Shown in pieces: positions 44,776-54,165 of a stretch of 55,559 bases of DNA. Position numbers and translations under genes: made by a program. The DNA is from Rhodobacter sp. Lineage in GTDB: Bacteria > Pseudomonadota > Alphaproteobacteria > Rhodobacterales > Rhodobacteraceae. A model generated the notes under the pieces. That model was not told the DNA's origin and searched no databases. It was given only the letters and a program-made list of their open reading frames with translations. Each line of letters opens with the position of its first letter. Position 1 is the stretch's first letter. The stretch is taken from contig JADCEL010000096.1 of the NCBI GenBank assembly GCA_020250125.1, positions 1-55,559 on the forward strand. The letters run 5' to 3'.

Positions 44776-46434
44776 ATGGCCGACAGATTCCGCCTGACCC
44801 TGGCACAGCTGAACCCGGTTCTGGGCGATCTGGCCGGCAATGCCGCCAAGGCCAAAGCGGCATGGGAGGCAGGCCGCGCCGCCGGTGCCGACATGGTGGC
44901 GCTGACCGAGATGTTCCTGACGGGGTATCAGACGCAGGACCTTGTGCTCAAGCCCGCCTTCGTTGCTGCTGCGGCGGCGGCGCTGGCACAGCTTGCCGCC
45001 GACTGTGCGCAGGGGCCGACCCTGGGCATCGGTGCCCCGCACCGGGCGGGGGGCAAGCTTTTCAACGGGTATTTCATCCTGCACGGCGGCAAGATCCAGG
45101 CGGTCGTGCTGAAACACCATTTGCCCAACAGCGATGTCTTCGACGAAAAGCGCGTCTTCGCGTCCGCCGATGTGCACGGACCCTACCGTATCGGGCCGCT
45201 GCGCATCGGCACGCCGATCTGCGAGGACAGCTGGCACCCCGATGTCTGCGAGACGCTGGCCGAAACCGGGGCCGAAATTCTGCTGGTGCCCAACGGATCG
45301 CCCTATCACCGGGGCAAGCCCGATGTCCGGATGAACCTGATGGTTGCGCGGGTGGTCGAAACCGGCCTGCCGCTGGCCTATCTGAACATGACCGGCGGGC
45401 AGGATGACCAGGTCTTCGACGGTGCCTCCTTTGTGCTGAACCCCGGCGGCCATCTGGCCCTGCAGATGCCGCAGTTCGATGATGCCATCGCCCATGTCGA
45501 TTTCACCCGCGGGCCAGACGGCTGGCGCGCCGGACAGGGCCCGCTGGCCGCGATCCCCGACGGGCACGAGGCCGACTATCGCACCATGGTCCAGGGCCTG
45601 CGCGACTATCTGGGCAAGTCGGGGTTCGGCAGGGTGGTGCTGGGCCTGTCAGGCGGCATCGATTCCGCCATCGTGGCGGCCATTGCCGCCGATGCCATCG
45701 GGCCGCAGAACGTGCGCTGCGTCATGCTGCCGTCCGAATTCACCTCGCAGACCTCGCTGGAGGATGCGGCAGCGGTGGCGCAGGCGCTGGGCTGCCGGCT
45801 GGACACGGTGCCGATCAGCGGGCCGCAGGCGGCCGTCGCTGCGGCCCTGGGCCCGCTGTTTGCGGGCAGTGCGCCGGGTGTCACCGGGGAAAACATCCAG
45901 TCCCGCCTGCGCGGGCTGCTGCTGATGGCGCTGTCCAACCAGTTCGGGGAAATGCTGCTGACCACCGGCAACAAATCCGAAGTTGCCGTGGGCTACTGCA
46001 CGATCTACGGCGACATGAACGGCGGCTACAATCCGATCAAGGACCTGTACAAGACCCGCGTCTTTTCGATCTGCCGCTGGCGAAACGGAAATCACCGCCC
46101 GTGGATGCTGGGACCGGCGGGGCAGGTCATCCCGCCGCGCGTGATCGACAAGCCGCCCAGCGCCGAACTGCGCGAGGGCCAGAAGGACGAAGACAGCCTG
46201 CCGCCCTATCCGGTGCTGGATGCGATCCTGGAAGGGCTGGTGGACCGGGATGAATCGGTCACTGACCTTGTGGCGCGCGGGTTCGACCGCGACACGGTCA
46301 GGAAGGTGGAACAGCTGCTGTACCTCAGCGAATACAAGCGTTTCCAGTCTGCCCCCGGCACGCGGCTGTCCACGCGCGCCTTCTGGCTTGACCGCCGCTA
46401 TCCGATCGTGAACCGCTGGCGGGATGGCGGCTGA
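44776..46434 (+). CDS. nadE: Glutamine-dependent NAD+ synthetase
   Basis: 552 residues from the ATG at 44776 (AGGAG upstream). The N-terminal nitrilase-type glutaminase has the Glu-Lys-Cys triad in LTEMFLTGYQ, VVLKHHLPNSD and GTPICEDSWHP. The C-terminal ATP-pyrophosphatase domain has VLGLSGGIDSAIVAAIA, followed by LPSEFTSQTS and TTGNKSEVAVGYCTIYGD. It amidates nicotinic acid adenine dinucleotide using ammonia from glutamine. Complete and normal in length; apparently monocistronic. Confidence 0.96.
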   Translation: MADRFRLTLAQLNPVLGDLAGNAAKAKAAWEAGRAAGADMVALTEMFLTGYQTQDLVLKPAFVAAAAAALAQLAADCAQGPTLGIGAPHRAGGKLFNGYFILHGGKIQAVVLKHHLPNSDVFDEKRVFASADVHGPYRIGPLRIGTPICEDSWHPDVCETLAETGAEILLVPNGSPYHRGKPDVRMNLMVARVVETGLPLAYLNMTGGQDDQVFDGASFVLNPGGHLALQMPQFDDAIAHVDFTRGPDGWRAGQGPLAAIPDGHEADYRTMVQGLRDYLGKSGFGRVVLGLSGGIDSAIVAAIAADAIGPQNVRCVMLPSEFTSQTSLEDAAAVAQALGCRLDTVPISGPQAAVAAALGPLFAGSAPGVTGENIQSRLRGLLLMALSNQFGEMLLTTGNKSEVAVGYCTIYGDMNGGYNPIKDLYKTRVFSICRWRNGNHRPWMLGPAGQVIPPRVIDKPPSAELREGQKDEDSLPPYPVLDAILEGLVDRDESVTDLVARGFDRDTVRKVEQLLYLSEYKRFQSAPGTRLSTRAFWLDRRYPIVNRWRDGG

Positions 46435-46449
46435 ACCGCCCGGCGTGCG

Positions 46450-46468
46450 GTTGTCATGAAACTGTCGG
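46450..46468 (+). promoter_or_regulatory. Pho-box-like site upstream of the secreted EEP protein
   Basis: TTGTCATGAAACTGTCGGG shares its first 16 bases with the site at 15262. It consists of TGTCA half-sites 11 bases apart, as in PhoB boxes. It ends 45 bases before the start at 46514, the spacing expected for a PhoB-activated promoter with the box replacing the -35 element. Confidence 0.5.
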
Positions 46469-46513
46469 GGCCGCCGTGCCAGGATGGTGCATCGATCAGA
46501 TTGGAGTGCCGCC

Positions 46514-47470
46514 ATGATGACCCGCCTGCTGTCCGCCGCATCCGCCCTGGCGCTGTGCGCCGCGACCTCTGCCAGCGGCGAAACCACCCTGCGCGTGATG
46601 AGCTTCAACATCTGGGGCGGCGGGGCGAACGAAGCCAAAGGCATCGGGGAAACCGTGGCCGCCATCCGTGCCGCCGGGGCTGACATCGTCGGGTTGCAGG
46701 AAACCCGGCTGGAACCCGATCCCTGCACGCCCACCGATTGCGTGGCCACCGGCCCCAGCGTGGCCCCGGCCATTGCCCGGGCGCTGGGCTGGCATGTCTA
46801 CGACCAGACGCAGCAGAACGGGGCGCTGTGGGCCAATGCCATCCTGTCGCGCTATCCGGTCGGCCCGGCCACCCCCAATGATCTTGGCGTGCCCATCGAC
46901 GTGAACGGCGCAACTGTCTGGCTGTTCAACATCCACCTCGATGATGAACCCTGTCAGCCCTGCCAGTTGCTTGGGATCGAATACGGCCCCGCCCCCTTCA
47001 TCACCACGGAAGCCGAGGCGATCCGCTTTGCCGATGACACCCGCGGCCCGGCAATGGCATTGCTGGCGCAAGACATGACGGCAGCCGAAGGTGCCGCCGC
47101 CATTTTCGTGACCGGCGATTTCAACGAACCCTCAGGGCTGGACTGGACGCAAGCTGCCGTGGCCGCAGGCCAGCAGCCCGTGGCGGTGACCTGGCCCGCC
47201 ACGCGCCGTCTGACCGATGCGGGCTTCATCGATGCCTTGCGCGCCGTGCATCCCGATCCGGTGGCGAAACCCGCCTCTACCTGGACCCCGCGCCATGACG
47301 AGGCCGCTGCGGATGATCATCCCGACCGCATTGATTTCGTGCTGGCCCGGGGTGCCGGGCTGAGGGTGACAGATGCCGCCATCGTCGGGGAAGACGGGCC
47401 GCGCAGTGATATCGTGGTCATGCCCTGGCCGTCCGACCACCGCGCCGTGGTGGCCGAGGCAAGGTTCTGA
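46514..47470 (+). CDS. Secreted endonuclease/exonuclease/phosphatase-fold protein
   Basis: 318 residues from the ATG at 46514 (GGAG upstream; ATG at 46517 also possible). A signal peptide (LLSAASALALCAATSASG) precedes a DNase I-like fold: MSFNIWGGG, metal-binding Glu in VGLQETRLE, FVTGDFNEPSGLDWT, DHPDRIDFVL and the closing SDHRAVVAEARF. All catalytic positions are present. Family members are nucleases, sphingomyelinases or phosphodiesterases. Secretion plus a Pho-box-like site suggests scavenging phosphate from nucleic acids or phosphodiesters. Substrate unproven. Confidence 0.88.
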   Translation: MMTRLLSAASALALCAATSASGETTLRVMSFNIWGGGANEAKGIGETVAAIRAAGADIVGLQETRLEPDPCTPTDCVATGPSVAPAIARALGWHVYDQTQQNGALWANAILSRYPVGPATPNDLGVPIDVNGATVWLFNIHLDDEPCQPCQLLGIEYGPAPFITTEAEAIRFADDTRGPAMALLAQDMTAAEGAAAIFVTGDFNEPSGLDWTQAAVAAGQQPVAVTWPATRRLTDAGFIDALRAVHPDPVAKPASTWTPRHDEAAADDHPDRIDFVLARGAGLRVTDAAIVGEDGPRSDIVVMPWPSDHRAVVAEARF

Positions 47471-47639
47471 CCCCTTCGCCGGGCGCGCCCCGCCGCTGCT
47501 GACAGGCCGCTGACCAGGTGCCCGCCGCAGGGACCGCTGGCCGGAAAGCAGGACCCTCTTCCGCAGGCCCCGTGCGCCCTGCGCGGTCTGGCAGGAGCGG
47601 CCATCGCCCCGGCCCTGCGCTGCGCCGGGATCAGGACCG

Positions 47640-47775
47640 GCCGGGCGTCAAAGCCCCCGGCGGGCGCTTCTCGCCCGCCGGGTCGGGCGCTGGCGTTCTG
47701 CTGTTCCCGGACCTGCCGGTCTACAGGGCACCGTCCCGCGCGGGCGGGGAAACGCGGTGCGTTTCTTGTTCCCTC
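47640..47775. repeat. Structured GC-rich repeat, partial copy
   Basis: Contains the CCCCCGGCGGGCGCTTC-type hairpin, the GGGTCGGGCGCTGGC arm, the CGGTCTACAGGGCACCGTCC block and the AAACGCGG...GCGTTT palindrome in the same order as copy 1-190. It lacks the upstream hairpin and the tail. Confidence 0.7.
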
Positions 47776-47811
47776 CCGCACTGACGAAAGCACTGTCACC
47801 GCTTCACTGGC

Positions 47812-48005
47812 AGGGGCCTTCGCCCCTGCCACAGCGCTACGTTGCCCCTTGGCAGGCCGGGGGCCACAGCCCCCGGCCAGTATCCGACCCGCCCATGGCG
47901 GGCGCTGGCCTGCCGTGTTCCCGGACCTGCCGGTCTACAGGGCACCGTCGCGCGCAGGCGGGGGAAACGCGGGTCGCGTTTCCTGGTCCCGCCCGGAGTG
48001 AAGGC
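47812..48005. repeat. Structured GC-rich repeat, second copy
   Basis: Begins with the GCAGGGGCC-ttc-GCCCCTGC hairpin, then GGGGGC-caca-GCCCCC, a shortened outer stem, the CGGTCTACAGGGCACCGTCG block and the AAACGCGGGTCGCGTTT palindrome, ending in CTGGTCCCGCCCGGAG. It is nearly collinear with 1-180 but has a shortened central stem. Confidence 0.75.
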
Positions 48006-48021
48006 GGGACTGCATCGCTGC

Positions 48022-48335
48022 CATGGCAGGGGCCATCGCCCCTGCCACAGCGCCACGCCGCCCCTTGGCCAGCCGGGGGCCAAAGCCCCCGGCCAGCGCC
48101 CGACCCGCCCCCGGCCAGCGCCCGACCCGCCCCCGGCGGGCGCTTCGCCCCCGCCGGGCCGGGCGCTGGCCTGCGTTCCTCCCGAACCCGCCGGTCTGCA
48201 GGGCACCGTCGCGCGGGTGGGGAAACGCGGCTCGCGTTTCGGGGTCGGCCCGGAACCCCGCCCGCCCCGGCGGATCACGAAGGTTTTCCCGCCCGACGGG
48301 TGGTCTGGATGCTGTTTCAGCACCGTGCCAAACCG
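48022..48335. repeat. Structured GC-rich repeat, full-length right copy
   Basis: Carries all blocks, including the tail (AAGGTTTTCCCGC...TGGATGCTGTTTCAGCA) that matches 225-265. The left arm of the central stem (GGCCAGCGCCCGACCCGCCC) is present twice in tandem, an internal duplication absent from the copy at 1-265. This is the best reference for the full unit. Confidence 0.75.
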
Positions 48336-48734
48336 CGCCCGGATTCATTTGCCTGAAGTGCAGGTATGGCTGTCATCCCGGTACAGCCGCAGAGCCGGGC
48401 CTTCGGGGCAGGCTGAAGGCAGGTCCAGGGGGCCTGAAGGTGCTTTCTGCAACGCTGATTGCCCTGACTGCAATCTGCGGGACCCCGGTCATCAGAGGTG
48501 CTGAAACGGATGACAGACGACAGCGGCCGGGACGGCTGATCAACGCCCCGGATCAACTGGGACGCGGCACTCGTTCCTTGCCCTCGGCGGTTTGCCAAAC
48601 AGCCTTGCCCCGCGATCCGGCCGGACGCATCAGGGTCAACCATCACGGGTCCGCCCCCGAGCGGGCGTGCAGACTTCGCTTTGCCGGGACCAGGGTTGCT
48701 TGGCATCGGCGGGGTGGGCAGCTATCCTTGCCCC

Positions 48735-49400
48735 ATGTGCGGGCGCTTCACCATCACCCACCCGAACGAGGCGATTGCCGCCCTGTTCGATGCCATGCCC
48801 GGCAATGACCTGCCGCCGGTGCCCCGCTTCAACATCTGCCCGACCCAGCCGGTGGCCGCGATCCTCAGCGAAGGCGGCCGGCGGCGGCTGCGCGCCCTGC
48901 GCTGGGGCTTCCTGCCCGCCTGGTACAAGACGCCCAGCGATGGCCCGCTGATCATCAATGCCCGCGCCGATACCATCGCCACCAAACCCGCCTTCCGCGA
49001 GGCGGTGCGCAGCCGCCGCTGCCTGATCCCGGCGACGGGGTTTTATGAATGGACCGAAGGCGCGGCCAAGGCCCGCCTGCCCTGGTACATCACCCGGGCG
49101 GATGGTGCCGCGATGCTGTTCGCCGGTATCTGGCAGGCGTGGGAGCGGGACGGGCAAAGCCTGACCACCTGTGCCATCGTCTCGACCGATGCCGGTCCCG
49201 ACATGGCGCGGCTTCATCACAGAGAGCCGGTGACGGTCAACCCCGCCCAGTGGCCGCTGTGGCTGGGCGAGGCCGGGCATGGGGCCGCAACGGTCATGGT
49301 GCCGCAGCCCGCAGGAACCTTTGCGATGCACAGGGTCGATCCGCAGGTCAACTCCAACCGCGCGGAAGGCCCCGGACTGATCCTGCCCGTCACCGCCTGA
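48735..49400 (+). CDS. SOS-response-associated peptidase (SRAP/YedK/HMCES) family protein
   Basis: 221 residues from the ATG at 48735, so that the catalytic cysteine is residue 2 (MCGRFTITH). Other family residues: FNICPTQPV, LRWGFLPAWYK, INARADTIATKPAFREA, CLIPATGFYEW (Glu) and RMHHRxP-like RLHHREPV (His). SRAP proteins cross-link through Cys2 to abasic sites in single-stranded DNA and shield them. Complete active site. No SOS box is evident in the 400 bases upstream. Confidence 0.93.
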   Translation: MCGRFTITHPNEAIAALFDAMPGNDLPPVPRFNICPTQPVAAILSEGGRRRLRALRWGFLPAWYKTPSDGPLIINARADTIATKPAFREAVRSRRCLIPATGFYEWTEGAAKARLPWYITRADGAAMLFAGIWQAWERDGQSLTTCAIVSTDAGPDMARLHHREPVTVNPAQWPLWLGEAGHGAATVMVPQPAGTFAMHRVDPQVNSNRAEGPGLILPVTA

Positions 49401-49611
49401 CCGGTTTGACCCTGTTGAGCCGTCCGGCAGCCGGCCTTGGCGCAGAGACAGCTGATCTGCGGGTCAGGCCCCACGGGCCTGCGGCGGGGCCTGCCCTGAC
49501 ACCTTTCACCGCCGAGCCGCCGGCAGAAAAGCCGCCCTGATGCGATGTCAATTGACCTGTGTCATGGTCACGTCCGTCAGCATTCCCCATCCTCGCGGGT
49601 GACCAGGGGGG

Positions 49612-50334
49612 ATGCGGGTGGACGGCGAAGGCAAGACTGTGCTGCGCGCAACGGCGCTGTCCAAGGTCTATCAGACCGGCGATGTCATTGTCCCGGCCCT
49701 GAGGGCGGTCGACTTCGAGGCATCGGCGGGTGAATTCGTCGTCATCCTCGGGCCTTCGGGTTCGGGGAAATCCACCTTTCTGAACATCGTCGGCGGACTC
49801 GATACGGCAAGCTCGGGTCAGGTCTGGTTCGGGGATATGGAGGTGACCGCGCTGGACGAGGGGGGCCTGACGCGCTACCGCCGCGATCACGTCGGCTTTG
49901 TCTTCCAGTTCTACAACCTCGTGCCCAGCCTGACGGCGCGGGAGAACGTGCAACTGGTGACGGAGATATCGCGCAACCCGATGACAGCCGACGATGCGCT
50001 GGCCCTTGTCGGCCTGTCCGAAAGGCAGCATCATTTCCCGGCCCAGCTGTCCGGCGGGGAACAGCAGCGGGTGGCCATCGCCAGGGCAATCGCGAAAAAT
50101 CCCGGACTGCTTCTTTGCGACGAGCCAACCGGGGCGCTGGACAGCGCCACGGGTGTGCGCGTTCTCGAGGCGCTGGCCCAGGTCAACCGGGACATGGGTG
50201 CAACCACCCTGGTCATCACCCACAACGCCGCAATCAGCGAAATCGCCGACCGCGTCATCCGCTTTGCCGACGGGCGGATTGCCCATGAAACCGTCAACAG
50301 CGCACGGAAACTTCCGGCGGAGGTCACATGGTGA
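49612..50334 (+). CDS. ABC transporter ATP-binding protein (LolD/MacB type)
   Basis: 240 residues from the ATG at 49612 (AGGGGGG upstream). Walker [10 protein letters not shown]-loop [18 protein letters not shown], signature [14 protein letters not shown], Walker [14 protein letters not shown] and H-loop VITHNAA. The [11 protein letters not shown] stretch is typical of the MacB/LolD branch that works with FtsX-fold permeases. It overlaps the permease start by seven bases and is first of a three-gene export operon. Confidence 0.95.
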   Translation: MRVDGEGKTVLRATALSKVYQTGDVIVPALRAVDFEASAGEFVVILGPSGSGKSTFLNIVGGLDTASSGQVWFGDMEVTALDEGGLTRYRRDHVGFVFQFYNLVPSLTARENVQLVTEISRNPMTADDALALVGLSERQHHFPAQLSGGEQQRVAIARAIAKNPGLLLCDEPTGALDSATGVRVLEALAQVNRDMGATTLVITHNAAISEIADRVIRFADGRIAHETVNSARKLPAEVTW

Positions 50335-52694
50335 TTTCACCCCTGCGCCGGAAGGTTCTGAGGGACCTGCGCCGTCTCTGGGCGCAGGTTCTGGCGATTG
50401 CCCTGGTGCTGGCTGCGGGCGCAGCCACGCTGATCCTTGGAAACGGGGCCTATTCTTCACTGACCGAAACCCGCGCCCGCTACTATGACACCAGCCGGTT
50501 TGCGGATGTGTTTGCCGATGTCACCCGTGCGCCGCGTGCCCTGTTGGCCGACATCAAGGCGATTGACGGGGTGCTGGACGCCGAGGCGCGCATCGTCAAG
50601 CTTGCCCGTCCGGATCTGCCCGGGATGGCCGAACCGGGGTCTTTGCTTCTTGTTTCCCTTCCCGACCTTGCCGGGGCCGGGCTCAACCGCCTGTACCTGC
50701 GGCAGGGCCGTATGCCCGACCCTGATTCCCGCCGCGAGATCCTGCTTTCGGAAGGTTTCGCTTCGGCACATGGATTGGGTCCGGGCGCGCCCTTGACCGT
50801 GATCATGAACGGGCGAAGGGCGGAAATGCAGGTGACGGGCATCGCCCTGTCGCCGGAATTCATCTATGCGCTTGGCCCCGGAGACATGATGCCGGACCCG
50901 CGCCGCTTCGGGATCGCATGGGCACCGCGCGCGTCCCTTGAGGCGGCTTTCAACCTTGACGGGGCCTTCTCCAACGTCGTGCTGAAGGTGGTGCCGGGTG
51001 TTCCGGCCGACCGGGTGATCGCAGAGCTTGACCGCCTGACGGCCCGCTATGGCGGCATGGGGGCCACGGCACGCAAGGACCAGATCTCACATGCCTTTCT
51101 TGACGCAGAACTGAAACAGCTCAGCGCCATGGTGAAGGTGCTTCCGCCGGTCTTCCTTCTGGTCGCGGCGATGCTGGTGAACATGACCCTGTCGCGCCTT
51201 GTCACGCTGGAGCGCGAGCAGATCGGCCTGTTCAAGGCGATCGGCTATTCCTCGCGGGCGGTGTCTGTTCACTACATGGAATTTGTCCTGTGCATCAGCC
51301 TGACCGGCATTGTCATCGGCCTTGTTGCCGGGGCGTGGCTTGGGGCGGGGCTTGCCGGCATGTATGCCCGTTTCTTCTCATTCCCCTTCCTGGTCTTCAC
51401 AAGGGATCCGCAGGTTTACGGCCTTGCAGCCCTTGTCGCCGTCACGTCTGCGGTGGGCGGTGCCCTGCGCAGCGTGGGGCAAGTGGCGCGCTTGCCGCCT
51501 GCGGTTGCGATGCTGCCTGCAGCACCCCCTGCCTGTCAGAACAGGCCTGGCCGGTTCCGCCCGTTTCCCGGCTTGCGCCAGACCGGCGTCATGATTGCCC
51601 GCCATCTTTTCCATCGGCCGGTGCGGACACTGTTCAGCATCTTCGGCGTGGCGATGTCTGTTGCGATCCTTGTGGCATCGCTGTGGTCAACAGCCTCGAT
51701 CAACCTCATGGTCGATGTCACCTTCTTTCAGGCGGAACGGCAGGACGCGCTGATTGCCTTCGCCACACCCCAGCCCGCGCGGGCGGTCTTTGCCGGACGC
51801 AGTCTGCCCGGCGTCCTTGTTGCCGAACCGTTCCGCACTGTACCTGCACGGATCAGCCATCGCGGCCTGTCCAGACGGGTGGCGGTCACGGGCAGGCCGC
51901 AGGACCCCCGGCTGTCGCGCGTTCTGGCACCTGACCTTCGCCCGATGGCAATGCCGGAAACGGGCCTGATCCTGTCACAGGCCCTGTCACAGGCACTTGG
52001 TGTGCGCCCGGGCGACCGTGTCACGGTGGAATTCCTTGAAGGGGCGCGGCCAAAGGTCAGCCTGCCGGTCAGCGGCCTGTCGATCGGCTATGTCGGCCTG
52101 GGTGCCGCGATTGACCTGTCCGCGCTCAACCGGATCATGGGCGACGGCATGCTGGTTTCGGGCCTGAACCTGATGATCGATGCCGCCGGGCAAGACGCCT
52201 TCTTCGCCGCCGTCAAGGCCGCACCCCGGACAGAGTTCGTGACGCTCAAATCCATGACCGTCACGCGGTTCAAGGAAACGCTGGCCGAAAACATCACTGT
52301 GATGATAACGGTTTACGTCAGTCTGGCCACGATCATCGCGGTGGGCGTTGTGTACAACTTCGCCAGGATCGCCCTTTCGGAACAGGGCCGCGAACTGGCA
52401 AGCCTCCGCGTGCTTGGCTTCACCCGACGGGAGGTTTCGGGAATTCTCATGGGGGAACTGGCCCTTGTCGTGCTTGTGGCGCAGCCGCTTGGCTGGGGGA
52501 TCGGCTATGGCATCGCCCGTGCGATGGCTGCGGCCTTTTCGTCTGATCTGTACCGCGTTCCCTTCGTGATCGGGCGGGATGTCTATGCGACGGCCAGTCT
52601 GGCCGTCCTTGCCGCGGCGCTTGGGTCGGCCTGGCTGGTCCGGGGCCGGATCAACAGGCTGGACATGATCAAGGTTCTGAAGACAAGGGAATAA
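50328..52694 (+). CDS. ABC transporter permease with two FtsX domains
   Basis: 788 residues. A membrane anchor ([18 protein letters not shown]) is followed by a MacB-like periplasmic domain (~40-240), a three-helix FtsX core (~270-395), a second anchor ([19 protein letters not shown] ~440), a second periplasmic region, and a closing FtsX core (~655-775) with [26 protein letters not shown]. This duplicated layout belongs to mechanotransmitting permeases of the macrolide/lipoprotein type, which do not carry substrate through the membrane themselves. It is coupled to the ATPase and adaptor genes. Confidence 0.92.
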   Translation: MVISPLRRKVLRDLRRLWAQVLAIALVLAAGAATLILGNGAYSSLTETRARYYDTSRFADVFADVTRAPRALLADIKAIDGVLDAEARIVKLARPDLPGMAEPGSLLLVSLPDLAGAGLNRLYLRQGRMPDPDSRREILLSEGFASAHGLGPGAPLTVIMNGRRAEMQVTGIALSPEFIYALGPGDMMPDPRRFGIAWAPRASLEAAFNLDGAFSNVVLKVVPGVPADRVIAELDRLTARYGGMGATARKDQISHAFLDAELKQLSAMVKVLPPVFLLVAAMLVNMTLSRLVTLEREQIGLFKAIGYSSRAVSVHYMEFVLCISLTGIVIGLVAGAWLGAGLAGMYARFFSFPFLVFTRDPQVYGLAALVAVTSAVGGALRSVGQVARLPPAVAMLPAAPPACQNRPGRFRPFPGLRQTGVMIARHLFHRPVRTLFSIFGVAMSVAILVASLWSTASINLMVDVTFFQAERQDALIAFATPQPARAVFAGRSLPGVLVAEPFRTVPARISHRGLSRRVAVTGRPQDPRLSRVLAPDLRPMAMPETGLILSQALSQALGVRPGDRVTVEFLEGARPKVSLPVSGLSIGYVGLGAAIDLSALNRIMGDGMLVSGLNLMIDAAGQDAFFAAVKAAPRTEFVTLKSMTVTRFKETLAENITVMITVYVSLATIIAVGVVYNFARIALSEQGRELASLRVLGFTRREVSGILMGELALVVLVAQPLGWGIGYGIARAMAAAFSSDLYRVPFVIGRDVYATASLAVLAAALGSAWLVRGRINRLDMIKVLKTRE

Positions 52695-52697
52695 CAC

Positions 52698-53888
52698 ATG
52701 CGCCGCCTGGTCCTGTTGCTTGTGGTCGTGACCGCCCTTGGCCTGGGTGTCTGGGCCTTTCTGCCGCGTCCGGTCGATGTCGAACCTGGCGAGATCGCCC
52801 TTCGGACCATCGATGCAGCCATCGAGGAGGAAGGCGTGGCGCGCATCCGCGAAGTGTTCACGATTTCCGCCAGCATGGGGGGCAAGCTTAACCGGATCAG
52901 CCTTCATGCCGGGGATGATGTCAGGGCGAACGAGACGGTCGTGGCCCGTATCGGGCCGGCTGCCCCGGCCCTGCTTGATGCGCGCCAAAGGGCGGTGGCC
53001 GAGGCCGCAGCCGCAGCCGCCGAGGCATCTGTCCAGCTGGCGCATGCCCTGCTTGCGCAGGCGGAAGCCTCGCTCGGGTTCAAATCCGCTGAGGCGGATC
53101 GCTCGCATCTTCTGTATCAGAAATCGGCCATCTCCAAACGCCAGCTTGACAGCGTCATCCTGGAACAGAAGACGGCTTTTGCCGCGCTGGACAGTGCGCG
53201 TGCCAACCTTGCCGTGCGGGAACGCGAACTTGAAAGCGCGCGCGCCATGCTGTCTTCCGACGAAACAGGCGGCGTGGAACGCTGCTGCGTCGAACTTGTC
53301 GCCCCGGTGTCCGGCAAGGTCCTGCGCGTTCTGACCGAAGACGAACAGGTCGTCCTGCCCGGAACACCGATCATCGAAATCGGCGATCCCGCAAACATGG
53401 AGGTTGTCGTGGACATTCTGTCGCGCGACGCGGTGCGGGTCCGCGAAGGCAGTGATGCCCTGATCACCGGATGGGGCGGCGCGCCGATCACCGCCAGGGT
53501 GGAAAGAGTTGAGCCATCGGCGGTGACCAGGGTTTCTGCCCTTGGGATCGACGAGCAGCGGGTCGAAGTCATTCTGGCGCTGACCGGGGATGACAAGGAC
53601 CGACGGCTTCTTGGCCATGGCTTCCGTGTGATTGCCCGCATCATCACCTGGCGGGGCGAGGACGTTCTGTCGATCCCGGTCGGCGCGCTGTTCCGCGAGG
53701 GATCCGACTGGGCAACCTTCGTCCTGCGCGACGGCAGGGCGCGGTTGCAGACCCTTCAGATCGGCGAACGCAACGATGCCTTCGCGCAGGTTCTGTCCGG
53801 ACTTGAACGCGGGGACAAGGTGATCCTCCACCCGGGTGACCGGATTGGCGACGGCATTGCGGTCCGCCCGGCCGGGGTTGCCGACTGA
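52698..53888 (+). CDS. Periplasmic adaptor (HlyD/MacA-like membrane fusion protein)
   Basis: 396 residues. An N-terminal anchor (LVLLLVVVTALGLGVWAF) is followed by a first lipoyl half (ISASMGGKLNRISLHAGDDV), an alpha hairpin (~85-180, AEAAAAAAEASVQLAHALLA and coiled-coil return), a second lipoyl half (VELVAPVSGKVLRVLTEDEQ), a beta-barrel and a membrane-proximal domain. It starts three bases after the permease stop. With the ATPase and FtsX permease it forms a MacAB-like tripartite exporter; an outer membrane channel is not in the window. Substrate unknown. Confidence 0.92.
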   Translation: MRRLVLLLVVVTALGLGVWAFLPRPVDVEPGEIALRTIDAAIEEEGVARIREVFTISASMGGKLNRISLHAGDDVRANETVVARIGPAAPALLDARQRAVAEAAAAAAEASVQLAHALLAQAEASLGFKSAEADRSHLLYQKSAISKRQLDSVILEQKTAFAALDSARANLAVRERELESARAMLSSDETGGVERCCVELVAPVSGKVLRVLTEDEQVVLPGTPIIEIGDPANMEVVVDILSRDAVRVREGSDALITGWGGAPITARVERVEPSAVTRVSALGIDEQRVEVILALTGDDKDRRLLGHGFRVIARIITWRGEDVLSIPVGALFREGSDWATFVLRDGRARLQTLQIGERNDAFAQVLSGLERGDKVILHPGDRIGDGIAVRPAGVAD

Positions 53889-53945
53889 CGGAACGCCGGA
53901 CGGCACGCATGCCCTGCGCCCGGCCCGGCGAGGGATTGTGCGGGG

Positions 53946-54038
53946 GCCGTCCTGTTCCCCGCCTCAGGCATCCTTGCGCCTGACATCACCGGACAGCTGA
54001 TCGGGGTGAATGGCGGGCCGCTGATGCCGTGGGGCGGG
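53946..54038 (+). pseudogene. C-terminal remnant of a short-chain dehydrogenase
   Basis: The frame from 53946 reads GILAPDITGQLIGVNGGPLM followed by PWG. This matches the SDR C-terminal pattern in which ITGQxIGVxGG precedes the end of the protein. Nothing upstream extends it, and the frame runs on without a natural stop. It marks debris at the border of the restriction-modification region. Confidence 0.45.
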
Positions 54039-54132
54039 GGTTGCCTTGCACCGCAGAGAGAGGCGGCGAGATCACGCATCAGCGGCGTTTCGCATGTTCT
54101 TGTCTATTGCTTCCGGGGAAAAGTGGAGTAAA

Positions 54133-54147
54133 GTTCTTGATGTGTTC
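54133..54147 (+). promoter_or_regulatory. Perfect SOS-box match (GTTC-N7-GTTC) before the methyltransferase
   Basis: GTTC-ttgatgt-GTTC matches the alphaproteobacterial LexA site at all eight fixed bases. It lies 19 bases before the GTG start at 54166 (or 4 before the ATG at 54151). One or two chance matches are expected in a window this size, but few would fall in this promoter position. Confidence 0.45.
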
Positions 54148-54165
54148 TGTATGCCGAGGTGGCCC

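Larger units (their letters stand above)
47471..48734. other. Gene-poor block dominated by structured repeats
   Basis: About 1.26 kb without a convincing gene. 47640-48335 holds three copies of the long GC-rich repeat (annotated separately). 48336-48734, the region upstream of the SRAP gene, shows no gene, terminator or motif I can recognise; open frames here are products of high GC. Confidence 0.75.

Noticed and set aside
47757-48808. Several open frames of 100-260 codons in the 47.5-48.8 kb block
   Set aside because: They translate the structured repeat in low-complexity Pro/Arg/Gly/Ala sequence, in all frames and on both strands, typical of stop-poor GC-rich repeats.
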